Positions 10,934 to 21,260 of a stretch of DNA of 64,000 nt are shown piece by piece. The DNA is from Rheum nobile. Lineage: Eukaryota > Streptophyta > Magnoliopsida > Caryophyllales > Polygonaceae. The stretch spans positions 5,146,001-5,210,000 of the forward strand of contig WOAB01000583.1 of NCBI GenBank assembly GCA_027886185.1, written 5' to 3'. The notes under the pieces are model-generated. The model searched no databases. It was not told the DNA's origin and worked only from the letters and a program-made list of their open reading frames with translations. Position numbers and translations under genes: made by a program. Within the stretch, counting starts at the first letter, position 1, and every line of letters starts with the position of its first letter.

Positions 10934-12320
10934 ATATGGCTCTGGAAAAAACAAAAGTTGAGAAACTCAAGGTCAGGAACATATTTTCACTTACAAATAG
11001 AGAGGACATATAAGTTTGAACACGTGTTACTCTTCATTATACTCACTATCACTGATGAAAGCTTGATGTTTGTTCTTTAAGGGGGAAACATGCACATACG
11101 TATTCAATTAGTTGAATATAAATCTAGTCTATGAACGGACAAACGAAGTGACTTTTCAAGGGCAACGCCATTTCTGAGAGTGGCACAAGTCAAATACCTC
11201 AAGGGAAGCGCCATTTCTGTGTAGAGATTTGATACCCTCGATGTTTTGATGATTAATCTGATGGAATAGCAATTCTTTCTTCGATTGTTGCATCCCCATT
11301 TGTAAATTACCAAAAACCTAGGAAAACAAACAGTAGGAATTCAGGTTGTGGGAGGAAAAAGCAGAACATGTAACTTACAATGTTCTAGCTTTAGCATAAA
11401 ATAAATCCTCAACAAAATGATAAATCTTACATTTCAATACCCTCTTTCTCCATTTCTGCAATCTTTGGCACCTTGTTCTTCCCTTATTTGAATAAAGCAA
11501 TCCCTTTGCCACCTTTTCCACCCCTCAACTGCACCCCCTTCTGCCCCGGATGCAATAACTCGAGGAAGCATAGTGTAATTGGCAAGTTTGTTGAGTTTCA
11601 TGGTTGGTTCAAGTACAAAATTATGACAAATTCATGTGTTCTACAAGTCATGTGTACCTGCATGAATTGGTTAAATAAGCCCTAAATTGCAAAAAAAAAA
11701 AATCAATTGTTTGAGATTAACCCTAAAATAATACTTGAAATTCGCACTCAACATTTAACACCAACTTGACGTGGAACACCTTCGTCTCGCCGGCTCCGTT
11801 GTCATCTCCGCCGCTACTCAACCGAGAGGTGTTCACTCAGATCATTCAGCACCACGTCGAGGCTCGTCGTCTCTACCCTCCAGTCGTGTGACCCGCGCCG
11901 TCGTCTCCATTCTCCAACCGCGTGACCTGGACCATCGTCTCGCCTCGTCGTCTTCCCCTGTGTCAGCGTGCCGTCTCTGTTGCCAACGTCGTTGTCAATT
12001 TGCAATGGAGGTGTGAATGGGATGAGGTGGGTTTAATTTGAGAAGTCGGAAGAGTTAAGATGATTTTTGGATGAGTTAACTGCTGATTTCAGACTTCTAC
12101 TACGGTAATGGCCTGAAAGAAACATCAGTTATGGCCTGAAAAGTAGACAGAAGAAGGTTGTGAAGGGAGAAGGTGGAGCATTTGTTTGGGATGGTGGGCG
12201 TCTTTCCGTTGAAGAACGAATGTTTGTACACGCGGCAACCCGAGAGATTGACAGATGTTAGAATAGTAGAAAGCCAGTGACTAAATTTTTAACAAAGAGA
12301 TTCCTTCAATTTTTAAGTAT
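10934..12320. other. Unassigned region
   Basis: No recognisable gene, transposon end or RNA. The short near-repeat GCGCCATTTCTG/ACGCCATTTCTG occurs twice (about 11165 and 11207). A GC-rich patch at 11771-12010 gives ORFs in both strands without domain features. The DNA up to 12320 is ordinary AT-rich sequence. Confidence 0.5.
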
Positions 12321-12639
12321 TTAGGAGAGAGAGTAACGCTCTGATAAAATGAGAATTGTGGTAAAACGGAAATATTAATCTGTGACGTTGGATGAAGGGT
12401 GATGGACGGATGGATGATTGAGTCTTATGATTGATATGGTATGGGTGTAACCACCATATCTTCTCTAAAAAGACAGTTACTGAATTTTAAAATTAAAATA
12501 AAATAATTATGGATATTGTTAGAGGAGAGAGAAAAATCTAAAATCTTTTCCCAACTTACTGATACGTTAGTTTAGTTTTTAGATTTCGTACTCTCTACAA
12601 TAATTTCTTGGATTAAACTCGTTCATAATCGTTTTTACA

Positions 12640-13095
12640 ATATTCATGAATATCGATTATGTGTTCATGAATATCGATTATTGATTTATGAATATCGATC
12701 AAGTGCATCTTCATGCTCAACAAATTCGCGGATCCGTAAATTTGTTCTTGTTGTTCTTCCATGGTTTATTGAATATCGTCTATGTTTGTATGAATATCTT
12801 TGTTTAACATATGAATATTTAATTTCTTAAGACATGCATATCACTACTTAAAAACATGAATATCATCACTTGATAATATGAATATCACACTCAATTACAT
12901 GAATATTATATGAATATCACCACTCAAATCGTGAATATCAGTCACCACTTAATTGTATGAATATCATCACCTAATTACATGAATATCACCACCCAATTCG
13001 TGAATATTGATCACAATCCAATTATATGAATATCATCACCTAATTATACGAATATCAACCCCCCAATATCATGAATATCATGTATACTATTGTGA
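12640..13095. repeat. AT-rich minisatellite with ATGAATATC core
   Basis: The core ATGAATATC recurs more than 15 times at 21-26-bp spacing. At 12645-12705 the unit is 21 bp (ATGAATATCGATTATTGATTT type). From 12850 on it becomes ATGAATATCAYCACCYAATT. It lies within the MULE-like element, left of the captured gene fragment. Confidence 0.8.
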
Positions 13096-13428
13096 ATAAC
13101 ATCCTTTAATCTCATGGTGTGAATCTGCATCTCGTTGTCCAAGAGGACGGACACATCTGTGTGCTCCAGGAGCGAATGAGTAGAGAGCACGCTATTGTAT
13201 GGCTCTACAACTGCAGTTGACACCTAGGAGTAAGAGATTAGAGGAATCATACTAAAAAATCATGCACCAGAAGCACACAAAGTGTCTATACTGAACCTCG
13301 ATCATAACCCCAAAGTTTCTTACCACTAAAAGTCTAAAAGTATCACATAGCACCAAATTTACACTTTTGAAAACCTATAACACTAGACAGTAAGATCATA
13401 GATCAGAGGAATTGTTAAAGCACGCTAC

Positions 13429-13976
13429 CTGAGGAGAAGGATAAATGGTGAAACCTAGCTTGGATTTCTTGCCATAGTCAACAGACAAGCGCTCCAACAA
13501 CAAGGAGCCCAACCCAGAACCAGTCCCACCACCAACAACATTGAAGACAAGAAAGCCTTGCAAGCCAGTACAATTATCAGCCAATTTCCTCACTCGATCT
13601 AAACAAAGGTCCATAATCTCCTTCCCAACTGCAGAAACAAAACTCCAGTTCAGCAAAATTTCAAGTTTCAACCGATGAAGGAAGCAAAAATTGAAAAGCA
13701 GCATGAACCAGTATAGTGTCCCCTGGCGAAGTTATTAGCGGCGTCCTCCTTGCCGGAAATGAGCTGCTCGGGGTGGAAAAGTTGCCGGTAACCGCCGCTT
13801 CTGACCTCGTCGATGACCGTGGGCTCGAGATCGACGAACACCGCCCTGGGAACGTGCTTCCCCGCCGTCGTTCGTTCGCCGCCAGAACGGTTGAATCGCT
13901 TAACAACGACAATTCGTTTGCCGTCGTCGATCTTCCCCTTGTACACGACGTTCATCGCCTTCTCAAAGCGATTCAA
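13429..13976 (-). pseudogene. Chimeric fragment: BSK-type kinase piece fused to alpha-tubulin exons
   Basis: Exon 1 (13976-13709) begins with NVVYKGKIDDGKRIVVVKRF, which resembles the start of the kinase domain in brassinosteroid-signalling kinases (NVVYKG then the VAxK-type lysine). After about 35 residues it changes to alpha-tubulin at AGKHVPRAVFVDLEPTVIDE and continues through HPEQLISGKEDAANNFARG. Exon 2 (13628-13429) carries the tubulin GTP-binding loop GGGTGSGLGS and ends SPQ at a GT donor, matching a normal tubulin intron position. The intron between is kept (GT...CAG), so the capture was at DNA level. Tubulin's start and C-terminal half are absent. Expression as a fusion is possible but a tubulin function is not. 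Confidence 0.85.
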
Positions 13977-14459
13977 CCAGATGGGTGGTGGTCGGATCTG
14001 GTGGTGCGCGGTGGGGACTCGGTTCTGGGCGCGAGGGAGTGGGGGCGGTGTTGGTGTTGGTCGCCGCGAACATGGTCGTGGGCGATGAGGTTCAGCAGCG
14101 GCGGTGGGGATCCGAGCGGGCTCGGTTGATGGTCACCGGCGGGTCTGCGAGGAGAGTGGGCAAGGGCTCGATTGATGGTCGCCGGCGAGTTTATCACGGC
14201 GAAGAGACGAGAGAGAGTAACCGGGAGAGGAAGAGTAATCGGGAGAGAGAGATGGTGAAAGTAAAATAGGAAGTAGAATCAACCGTTTGATTGTGGGTAA
14301 AAAAATCCCTAAATTAACTCAAATCATATGTGCTCACTCCCATAATATCACCATGCACCCATTTACTTTCAATCACAACTGTTGATTTATTTGTAATCCA
14401 ATGGCTTTAATTAGTACTACCGTTTTACCCTAAAAAGCTGTTTTACTAGAACCAATTTC

Positions 14460-14708
14460 TTAGGAGAGATTGTAAAGATATATAGATAAGGGTCGAACTT
14501 TAAAAAATCAAATAAGATGTGTTTGTGCATTGTTGTTTTCTTCTAACAATTTTTCCTAACACACCTGGACTACCTAAAATTCGTCAATTACTAGCCTGTC
14601 ACCTTTCGTATCCACAAATGAAATTTCCCCACAATTCAATCCAGTGGTGAGATCGGACTCCTTGATCGAAAACCTCAATTCTTTTCCCGACACCTCATGC
14701 CAAGACTC
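14460..14708. other. Short unassigned region
   Basis: AT-rich DNA after the MULE-like element. Nothing recognised. Confidence 0.4.
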
Positions 14709-15060
14709 CTACTTCTTCTTTGTTTCAAGTTGCTTGAATAGAAGTGAATGCAATGTGTGAAGAAATGATACATGCTGCAACATTTTCATTACTCTCCCAA
14801 ACGGGCCATCCAAAATCCATTGCCAATCCGCATGTGACAACTTGTTTTCAATCTCATGCACAAAGTGTACCCTACAGTTTATGTTAATTCTTCCATAGAA
14901 CGGTTCCCCTCTGTAATATTTGTACCTAATCTGCAAACCACATGAAATTTTTTCATAAACAAACAAAAAATTTGCAAATTGAATCATTTACGAAGCCTGA
15001 CACGACATAATGTAGAAAACTTACAACCCATTTGAAGCCTATGGGTTTTTTCGCCTTCAA
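14709..15060 (-). pseudogene. Fragment of an unidentified plant protein
   Basis: The minus strand shows two likely exons. One at about 15060-15024 reads LKAKKPIGFKWVV before a GTAAGT donor. The second starts after TTTGCAG at about 14940 and runs IRYKYYRGEPFYGR to the stop at 14709. The second exon contains DGPFGRVMKMLQHV and HSLLFKQLETKK. This phrasing loosely resembles DUF1985-type proteins that accompany some plant transposons, but the match is too weak to name. Upstream exons are not found. Confidence 0.3.
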
Positions 15061-15447
15061 CACCTTAGATTTTGCCTTTCCCTTTACCGTTTTCGTTGGG
15101 TGAACTTCTACTCTTTCGCTTTTGGGCTAATAGATCCTCCCTTCCTAGATTGTTTGGCTATGGGTTTCTCACTGTCTGGCGAATTTTTGCCTTTACTTTT
15201 CCCTTTCACTTTGATTTTACTTCATCTCCTCTCTGCTTCTTCTTCTTTCGTTCCTGGGCGTCGTCTGCTTTCCGCTTCCTCTTTTTGTTCCGCTCTTCAT
15301 CGGGCTTGATTCCTTATCGCCTCTTAGCAATAAAAATGCCAAGTCTTAACATCCCACACCCACCGAAAGGTAACCTCTTTAAAACCCTAGCTTTTTAAAA
15401 TTTGATTCTTCATCTAACACAAATTCGTTTAAAATCCGATTATTCAG
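15061..15447. other. Unassigned pyrimidine-rich region
   Basis: CT-rich DNA giving two overlapping ORFs (15072-15398, 15100-15309) rich in Phe, Leu and Ser with no domain signature. They are regarded as compositional. Confidence 0.4.
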
Positions 15448-15785
15448 GTCATTATTATCTACTGGACAAGGGATACCCGGATAGAAAAGGGTACATGGTG
15501 CCATATTCTAAAGTGAAATACCATAAATCACAATTCAAGAGGGAGATTCTGAAAAATTCTTAAGAAGGATTCAACCGCATTCATTCTTCGTTGCGAACAA
15601 CCATTGAGCGATGCTTCGGAGTCCTAAAAAAGAGATGGAAGATTTTAAATGCTATGACTAGCTACAATATTCCAACACAGAACGACTTTAATCTAGGTTG
15701 TTTTGGCCTCCACAATTTCATTCTACAGCACAAGCAGCACGATTCACTATTTGAAGACGACGATGAATTGGAAGAAGTTTTTTAA
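15448..15785 (+). pseudogene. PIF/Harbinger transposase C-terminal fragment
   Basis: The frame at 15448-15560 reads HYYLLDKGYPDRKGYMVPYS, matching the DxGYP block of the DDE_4 nuclease domain. After a stop (TAA near 15560) the same domain continues as TTIERCFGVLKKRWKIL and LGCFGLHNFILQH, the conserved ERxFGxLKxRW and LHNF blocks near the C-terminus. It ends with an acidic tail. The catalytic N-terminal part is missing. It is a dead fragment of a cut-and-paste transposase, with no terminal repeats identified around it. Confidence 0.85.
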
Positions 15786-16521
15786 GGACGAGAAGATGAA
15801 GGTACTGGCGAACTTCCTAGAGGCATGGGCAAATTAAGAGCATAAATTGCACGTGAATTTTGGAACAACAAAGCAAGGTTTCTTTGATGATTAGTGGTAT
15901 GAAAAGCTATGGGAAATCTTTTTGGAGCAAATCCCACTCTAAGGGTGGTAAACTTTCTTGTATATTTGTTTAGGGGTGATAAGTTTTTGATTAGTATGAA
16001 CTTGTGATATTTCTGGGATGTATTGTGAATCAAGCAAGGTTTCTTTGATGTTATAGTGCTGTTGAAAACAACAACTATGATGCTTTTTTTAAGCACACTT
16101 CCTAGGATTCAATGTTGGTTATGATGGATAAACCTTGTATTTGAGCAACTATGATGCTCTTTTCAATGAAAATTTGACTTTTTGTTTCATCAAAACAATA
16201 TTCTTAAGGCCAGTGTGATTCTGATTTCTGATATTTGATGTTGACACAAGCCATACCAACAATGGTTTAAGCTAAGCTTCCATTTTCAGCCAAATTTGTC
16301 ATGCTGAGAGGGTAGCAAAACCCTTCGTGATTGGCCATTTGCAGCCAGATTTCCCCTCCTTATACTCATGTTTGGGATTGAATGTGACAGGCTATTCTCT
16401 CATTCAAATTCAGGTAGTTATTGTGTATTTGTATATTACTCCATTTGCAAGAGTTAGGAAACTCAACATTCTTCTGGAAATCAATACCCGCAATTAGCAG
16501 GGTCTTTGTTTCGTCTAATTA
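15786..16521. other. Unassigned region
   Basis: AT-rich DNA without recognisable gene or element. Two short phrases (CAAGGTTTCTTTGATG near 15875 and 16035; AACTATGATGCT near 16072 and 16147) are locally repeated. Confidence 0.4.
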
Positions 16522-16985
16522 TCAAGTAACTCTATTTGACAAGAGTTCAGGAAGTTCAACATTATGTTGCACAAAGACATCCTTTGTTAGGTGTTGCAGC
16601 AATTTCTTTCTTATTGGGGCATCCCTGTCTTCATGACTTGTTGTGTACATGGGCATGTGCCCTTGCACCACTACAAAAAGGGTCTTCTTCCGGTCAATAG
16701 ACTCTAAATCATGCTTGAGGAAATCATACTGAGCACTCCCTTGAAGGAAATTGGTCTCAGTCGAGAAGTATACAAAATGCACAGAACCTGTGTTGAACGA
16801 GTAGAACAGATTCCGTGTAGTTGGGGCGCGCATTTCCGTTGGCTCTGATGAGTTTCCAGGCATTTTGAATTGATGCATAGCCTCTGGGATATATATTCCA
16901 GGTCCAGCTTCTCCAGCCCCAGTAGTGGCTTTATCTTCCATGGCCTCTCTTGCACGCCCATAATCAAGAGCTTCAGGCACGCCAA
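16522..16985 (-). pseudogene. Purple acid phosphatase (PAP2/PAP9-type) fragment
   Basis: The minus-strand ORF contains FKMPGNSSEPTEMRAPTTRN, GSVHFVYFSTETNFLQGS and TLFVVVQGHMPMYTTSHEDR, a continuous match in order to the central metallophosphatase part of plant PAP2/PAP9-type purple acid phosphatases. It includes the metal-ligand GHxPMY block. The family's next block (WGHVHRYER) is absent: after HNVEL the sequence diverges and stops. The first about 40 residues do not look like the family. The protein is normally about 650 residues, so this is a small internal piece, probably carried by a transposon whose ends were not found. Confidence 0.85.
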
Positions 16986-17613
16986 TGAGGTCGACGAACT
17001 AATGATCTTGCATCAGAATTCACTAGATAAATCAATTAATGAGCTTGGTCTAATTGCTCTGATTTGTTTCTAACAGGTTGGAGAAAATGAGCCATTTGTT
17101 TCTAAACTTCTAACAGGTCTTCCAACAACCAGTTCGCTCCAAGCACTGCCCTTGATTTAGTATACCTGACATCAATTCATAGATGATGGGTTATTCAGTT
17201 CATAGTCCGGCATCACCTTGATTCAGTCACAAGCCCAAAGGTAAACTTGACATCAGACAACATTGAAGACTCACCTCACATTGACTCTTAAGAACAAATA
17301 CTAATCCCAAAATCAACATTCCGTTAGCACTACAGACGAACGTACGAATAACATAAACAAGCTGAAAAAAATTAGATTAAAGAAAGCAAACGAATGGTAC
17401 ATAGTTTAGCACCTTACAATTACAAAATGGAATCCACTGAAAGTATTGTCCTACAATACCCAAACTACTGCCAACTAGCAGATAAGCCTAAGTTGAGAGT
17501 GACAAGTTTTATACAAAATGGCAAACTTGATTGCCAAAGCACCCTAACTTAGCATAAAGTTCCAAAATGGAGTACCACAGCATGACTCCTAATACCATTA
17601 CATTCTACGGTCT
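16986..17613. other. Unassigned region
   Basis: No ORF with family features. Ordinary AT-rich sequence with no recognised repeat ends. Confidence 0.4.
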
Positions 17614-18393
17614 ACACCCTACAGATGTAGAATGCGCCAAACATAAGCTACAAACCCAAGAAATATCACCATCGCAAGGACAGCGATGACGTATATCGCA
17701 ATCATCCTGAACCTTCTTAAACCATCTCATTTCAAGCAAACAAGGACATGTTCAGTGGTTATACCGGCTATTCAGTCCGCCAAAGTGCTGTTAGTATTCT
17801 CCGCAACCGTCTGATGTTGACTATAAGTTGTAATGTCTAGCTCGGCTTCTTCGAGACGGCCTTTTTGTTTATTAGCAATGGCCTGTAGCCGCCCAACCCG
17901 CGCACTTCCCGGGGATTCATTGAGCAATGCAATTTCCTCCCTAAATTCATCCTCATATGCACAATTAGTCTAGAAATTGGGCAATACGACTTATACCATA
18001 TCATAGTAATCAAAGAGAAACGATGAATGACTTCGAGGTGGTAGCAAAGGTGACATCCAATAAACAAAGATTCAAGAGTGACTTGGAGACAAAAAATGGA
18101 AAATTAACAAGCACAATTGGTTGAGCTAGGTGAGGTCAGAATTATGAAGTATTTTAAGGTAGCAGATATAAAGCACAATCAGTATGAACTGGAAGATTAT
18201 TAGCAAATAGCTGGAAAGTAACTAGAAAGGGTATTGTTACCCGGAGGTCGTTCGAAAGCATCCTTGGGGAGGGCACACTATAGTCAGACATCGTTTCCAA
18301 GATAAAACTAGGCAGTCCTTGGTATGACTGTTGAGATGTGATTTCAAAGTCATTCATGTCACTCCAATTCGGTACGTCTCCAGATTCCGACAT
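17614..18393 (-). pseudogene. Degenerate small gene, possibly GRF-zinc-finger type with C-terminal membrane segment
   Basis: Three collinear pieces suggest one gene. An N-terminal exon (18393 to about 18243) starts MSESGDVPNWSDMNDF. A middle piece near 17995-17770 reads YEDEFREEIALLNESP and continues with a charged helical stretch to NTNSTLAD. A C-terminal piece near 17725-17626 reads FRMIAIYVIAVLAMVIFLGF and VAYVWRILHL then stops, one hydrophobic span. The AQFLD-stop-LC phrase just before the middle piece resembles the last cysteine/tryptophan part of GRF zinc fingers, but with changes and a stop. Function unknown; the family call is weak. Confidence 0.3.
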
Positions 18394-18450
18394 TCCTTAA
18401 AAAATATGTAGAAAGTATCAATAATAGTTCAATAACACGACCATTTAACT

Positions 18451-18927
18451 ACTACTTCTAAATTCAACAGATTACCATAAAACATAAATCAACATATGTA
18501 CATCTATATGATGGCTAATAAAAAACAAGTAGCAACTAGCAAGGATGCAAAAGCATTGAGCTTAACTACCACTTATGGAGTGCTATCATTTTGTATCCAG
18601 TTTTAAATCACTAGAAACAGCTTATCTTGTCATATGATATTTATATTCATTATATATATGTATAAAAACAAAGACATAGAGTTAACATCAAATGCAGAGG
18701 AATATGGACTGTTAAGATGAAAAACACAAAGATAACTCGTATATGAAAATTTTCACAACTTCAAACGAACATGATATACTAATTGACATTTCACTGAAGC
18801 ATAAATCAACATATTTAACTGCTCGTATTCAACTGCTGCTTCTAAATTCATAAGATTACATGAAATAGAAATCAACATATGTACATCTATTTGATGTCTA
18901 ATAAAAAACAAGTAGCAACTAGCAAGG
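18451..18927. repeat. Pair of direct repeats of about 92 bp
   Basis: Copies at 18451-18543 and 18834-18927 share ATCAACATATGTACATCTAT and TAATAAAAAACAAGTAGCAA with few differences. They are about 290 bp apart. No mobile element could be assigned. Confidence 0.75.
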
Positions 18928-19139
18928 GTGTAACTATATAACTGAAGTCAATTTTCCAGCACTAAAAATTTATTTTCTGCTGCAGCACATGAAGGGGATT
19001 TATAGTTTACAACAAATGAAAGAAAACCCCTAATCTAACCCTAGATCTATTTACAGCAAATGAAAGAAAAAATCGAAGAGAGCAGTTTACAACAAATGAA
19101 AGAAAAAATTGAAGAGATACATGATTTCACAACATAGTT

Positions 19140-19350
19140 GATCCTAAACCCCCAAAACTAACCCTAAATCCCTAATATGAAGATCTATACTAAACCCTAA
19201 ATCCCTAATCTGAAGATCACTAACCCTAAACCTCTAATCTGAAGATCTACTTAACACTAAACCCCATAGACAAAACCCTAAACCCCTAATCTAAAGATGT
19301 AAACCCGAAACCCCTACTAATCTGAAGATCTAAACCCTAAACCCCTATGA
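19140..19350. repeat. Minisatellite built on telomere-like CCCTAAA and AATCTGAAGAT
   Basis: Units of roughly 25-40 bp alternate a telomere-like ACCCTAAACCCCTAA part with CTAATCTGAAGATC. Five or six imperfect units are visible. CCCTAAA is the plant telomere repeat and also the telo-box of some promoters. The interleaved non-telomeric half argues against a true interstitial telomere. Confidence 0.7.
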
Positions 19351-19639
19351 GGAGCAAAAAATTGAGGAACACATACCTTCTTCCATAAGGAGCGAGAAAG
19401 AAAGAAAAATGAGGAGCGAGAAAGAAAGAATGCTTATGGAAACCATTCTCAAACCCCCAAATCTGCACATCTCGGTCAAACAATTTTTGAAAGAAAAGTC
19501 GAAGAACAATAGTGAAGACAAAAGAAAAGTCGAGAACTTACCCCTTTCTGCTATGATGAGTTGAAGGAGAGCAGGAGTGATGATCCGGGGAAATTAAGGC
19601 ACAAATTTCCTGATAAGTAGCTAAAAGCATGGACACCCA
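19351..19639. other. Unassigned region
   Basis: Contains the near-duplicate GAGGAGCGAGAAAGAAAGAA (about 19388 and 19411). No gene recognised. Confidence 0.4.
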
Positions 19640-19886
19640 TCTTTTTTTTTGGGCCATTTTTTAGCACCTTGGAGTAGAATGGAGGAGACGAGAGCTCGGG
19701 GCAGCCGAACGCTCTATGGAGTACTTATTTGCATAAAAAAGTACATGGAAGTATGCAAAGTACAAAAAAGCATAATTGTTTTAACATCCGAACCGACCCT
19801 TAAACAACATAGCGTTTTTTTAATAAAAAAGCGCTATGCGTGTTTTATCTATTTACCGCACCGGTTGGCCCGTGATGCACCAAGTA

Positions 19887-19962
19887 TATCCGTCCGTGAC
19901 AGCCATAAGCAATCTGCGCATCACAGACGGATCAAGTCCATCCGTCACGGACGAAGTTGCTG
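19887..19962. repeat. 24-bp repeat cluster 1
   Basis: Three units (24, 28 and 24 bp) carry the core ATCCGTCACGGACG in either orientation: 19887-19910, 19911-19938 and 19939-19962. The same repeat forms the larger arrays at 20350, 30938, 41935 and 45163. Confidence 0.8.
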
Positions 19963-19985
19963 CCCTTAAAAGCAGCAACTTCGTC
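19950..19985. other. Perfect 14-bp stem hairpin
   Basis: GACGAAGTTGCTGC (19950-19963) pairs perfectly with GCAGCAACTTCGTC (19972-19985) around an 8-nt loop, CCTTAAAA. It overlaps the last unit of the 24-bp cluster and lies about 750 bp upstream of the PMD start codon. It could be a transposase site or an RNA hairpin in a leader. Confidence 0.8.
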
Positions 19986-20349
19986 CCCTTCGTCATTTCA
20001 CCCAAAAAACAGATCTCACTTCGCTCTCTCCTCTCTTCGTCCTCTTCGCTCTCTTTCGTCACGTATCAATCGAATTCGTCCATTACGAACCGACAAGTTA
20101 GTTAAATCTATCATTGTTCTTGGCTTAGTTTAATGGTTTTGAAAATATTGAATGTTATTTGAATTTTTTTGATGAATTAGGTTTTAGGGTTTAAGTGTTT
20201 AATGTTAGATTTATTTGTATAAATGTTGTTTGATAGTTGTTTGAAACCCAAAAAATGCTTGGATCTGGACAAAAGTTGTTCGAAATGATGTGGTTGAATT
20301 TTGTTGAATCTTGCCATGTTTGAATGGCTGAATTTGTAGATGAACAACC

Positions 20350-20589
20350 CATCCGTGATGGACGGATCTGTTTAATCCATCACAGACGGATTGTGTTGAT
20401 CCGTCACGGACGGATCTTGTTGATCCGTCACGGACGGATCTTGTTGATCCGTCACGGACGGATCTTGTTGATCCGTCACGGACGGATCTTGTTGATCCCT
20501 CACGGACGGATCTTGTTGATCCCTCACGGACGGATCTTGTTGATCCGTCACGGACGGATCTTGTTGATCCGTCACGGACGGATCAACAA
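20350..20589. repeat. 24-bp repeat cluster 2: ten tandem units upstream of the PMD gene
   Basis: Ten units of exactly 24 bp. Each carries GATCCGTC-ACG-GACGGATC, an 8-bp stem with 3-nt loop, plus the linker TTGTT. The two leftmost units are degenerate. Units five and six have CCCTCACGG, which breaks one pair. The ORFs read through this block in both strands exist because 24 is a multiple of three. The block lies between the leader and the acceptor site before the PMD start. Confidence 0.95.
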
Positions 20590-20732
20590 CATCATGTGTG
20601 ATTCTTGATTTATCTTTTATATGTATGTGTGTTGTGATCTATGGATGATGTTATATGTTCAATGATATGAATTGGTTATTCACTGTATGTAGAATTCATT
20701 GTTTTTTGTTGATTCTAATGTGTTTTTTACAG

Positions 20733-21260
20733 ATGGATAACGAGACAAGATCTGCCCTCCATCGAAGGCGGAACACAGTCCGTGAGGGACAAGATCATGA
20801 CCACATTGTATACCGAAGAAGGGATCCGTTGAAGAAAAAAAATCAAAAACAGACGACGGGGCGGGACCAAGCACAGTAAATGAACCGGTGGAGGAAGCGG
20901 CATATGCAGACCCGCCACTGAACACCATGGCGTTTAACGATCCACCAATATACCAGAATGTTAACCCAGATGTGGTAAGTAACTATACATATGCTTAGAG
21001 AATAGCCTGTCGGTTATTTAATATTGTTTCTAATAATTTGTTTTATAGTATCAGTCATGGTTTGTACCTCCTGCACCTGAGCAACCTAGTGGTTGGCCCA
21101 TGTGGCCAGGAGATATGAGTAGGCAAGGTGTTTGGCCCGCTCAACAGCCTAGCTTTGAGGTACCGGCGGAGGAATCGGCTGCTTCTACATAGCCTAGGCA
21201 GGGTAGACAGCCTAGGCAACAGGGTAGACAGCGTAGACAAGCTGGAGGTCGAGATGCTAT
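20733..21260 (+). pseudogene. PMD (MAIN-like) gene, 5' part, copy 1
   Basis: The start codon at 20733 directly follows a TTTTTTACAG acceptor, so a leader exon is likely. Exon 1 starts MDNETRSALHRRRNTVREGQ and ends at 20974 (GTG then GTAAGT). The intron is 20975-21048. Exon 2 is rich in Pro, Gln and Trp (SWFVPPAPEQPSGW) with RQGRQPRQ-type basic repeats. Two lesions are visible against copy 2 at 26788: two extra A residues in the A-run near 20835 shift the frame, and a TAG stands at about 21190 where copy 2 has CAG. Element D is inserted after GCTAT at 21256-21260. The gene continues at 28639. Confidence 0.75.

Larger units (their letters stand above)
12330..14459. mobile_element. Mutator-like element carrying host gene fragments (Pack-MULE candidate)
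   Basis: The 10-bp direct repeat TTAGGAGAGA flanks the segment (12321-12330 and 14460-14469), fitting the 9-10-bp target duplication of MULEs. When the two ends are laid on each other as inverted repeats without gaps, about 70 bp line up with a conserved core: GGTAAAACGG, then TAAT, then TTGGAT at the same offsets. The outermost 25 bp are poorly conserved, so the terminal repeats are old. Inside are an AT-rich minisatellite and a kinase/alpha-tubulin chimera. No transposase is present. Confidence 0.6.

Noticed and set aside
20350..20589. Resemblance of the 24-bp arrays to a CRISPR array
   Set aside because: Plant nuclear context, no cas genes, no unique spacers of constant 30-nt class; linkers are only about 5-10 nt.
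20324..20608. Open reading frames on both strands through the 24-bp array (repeating ILLIRHGR and QDPSVTDQ peptides)
   Set aside because: They exist because 24 is a multiple of three and the unit lacks stops; no start context or family support.
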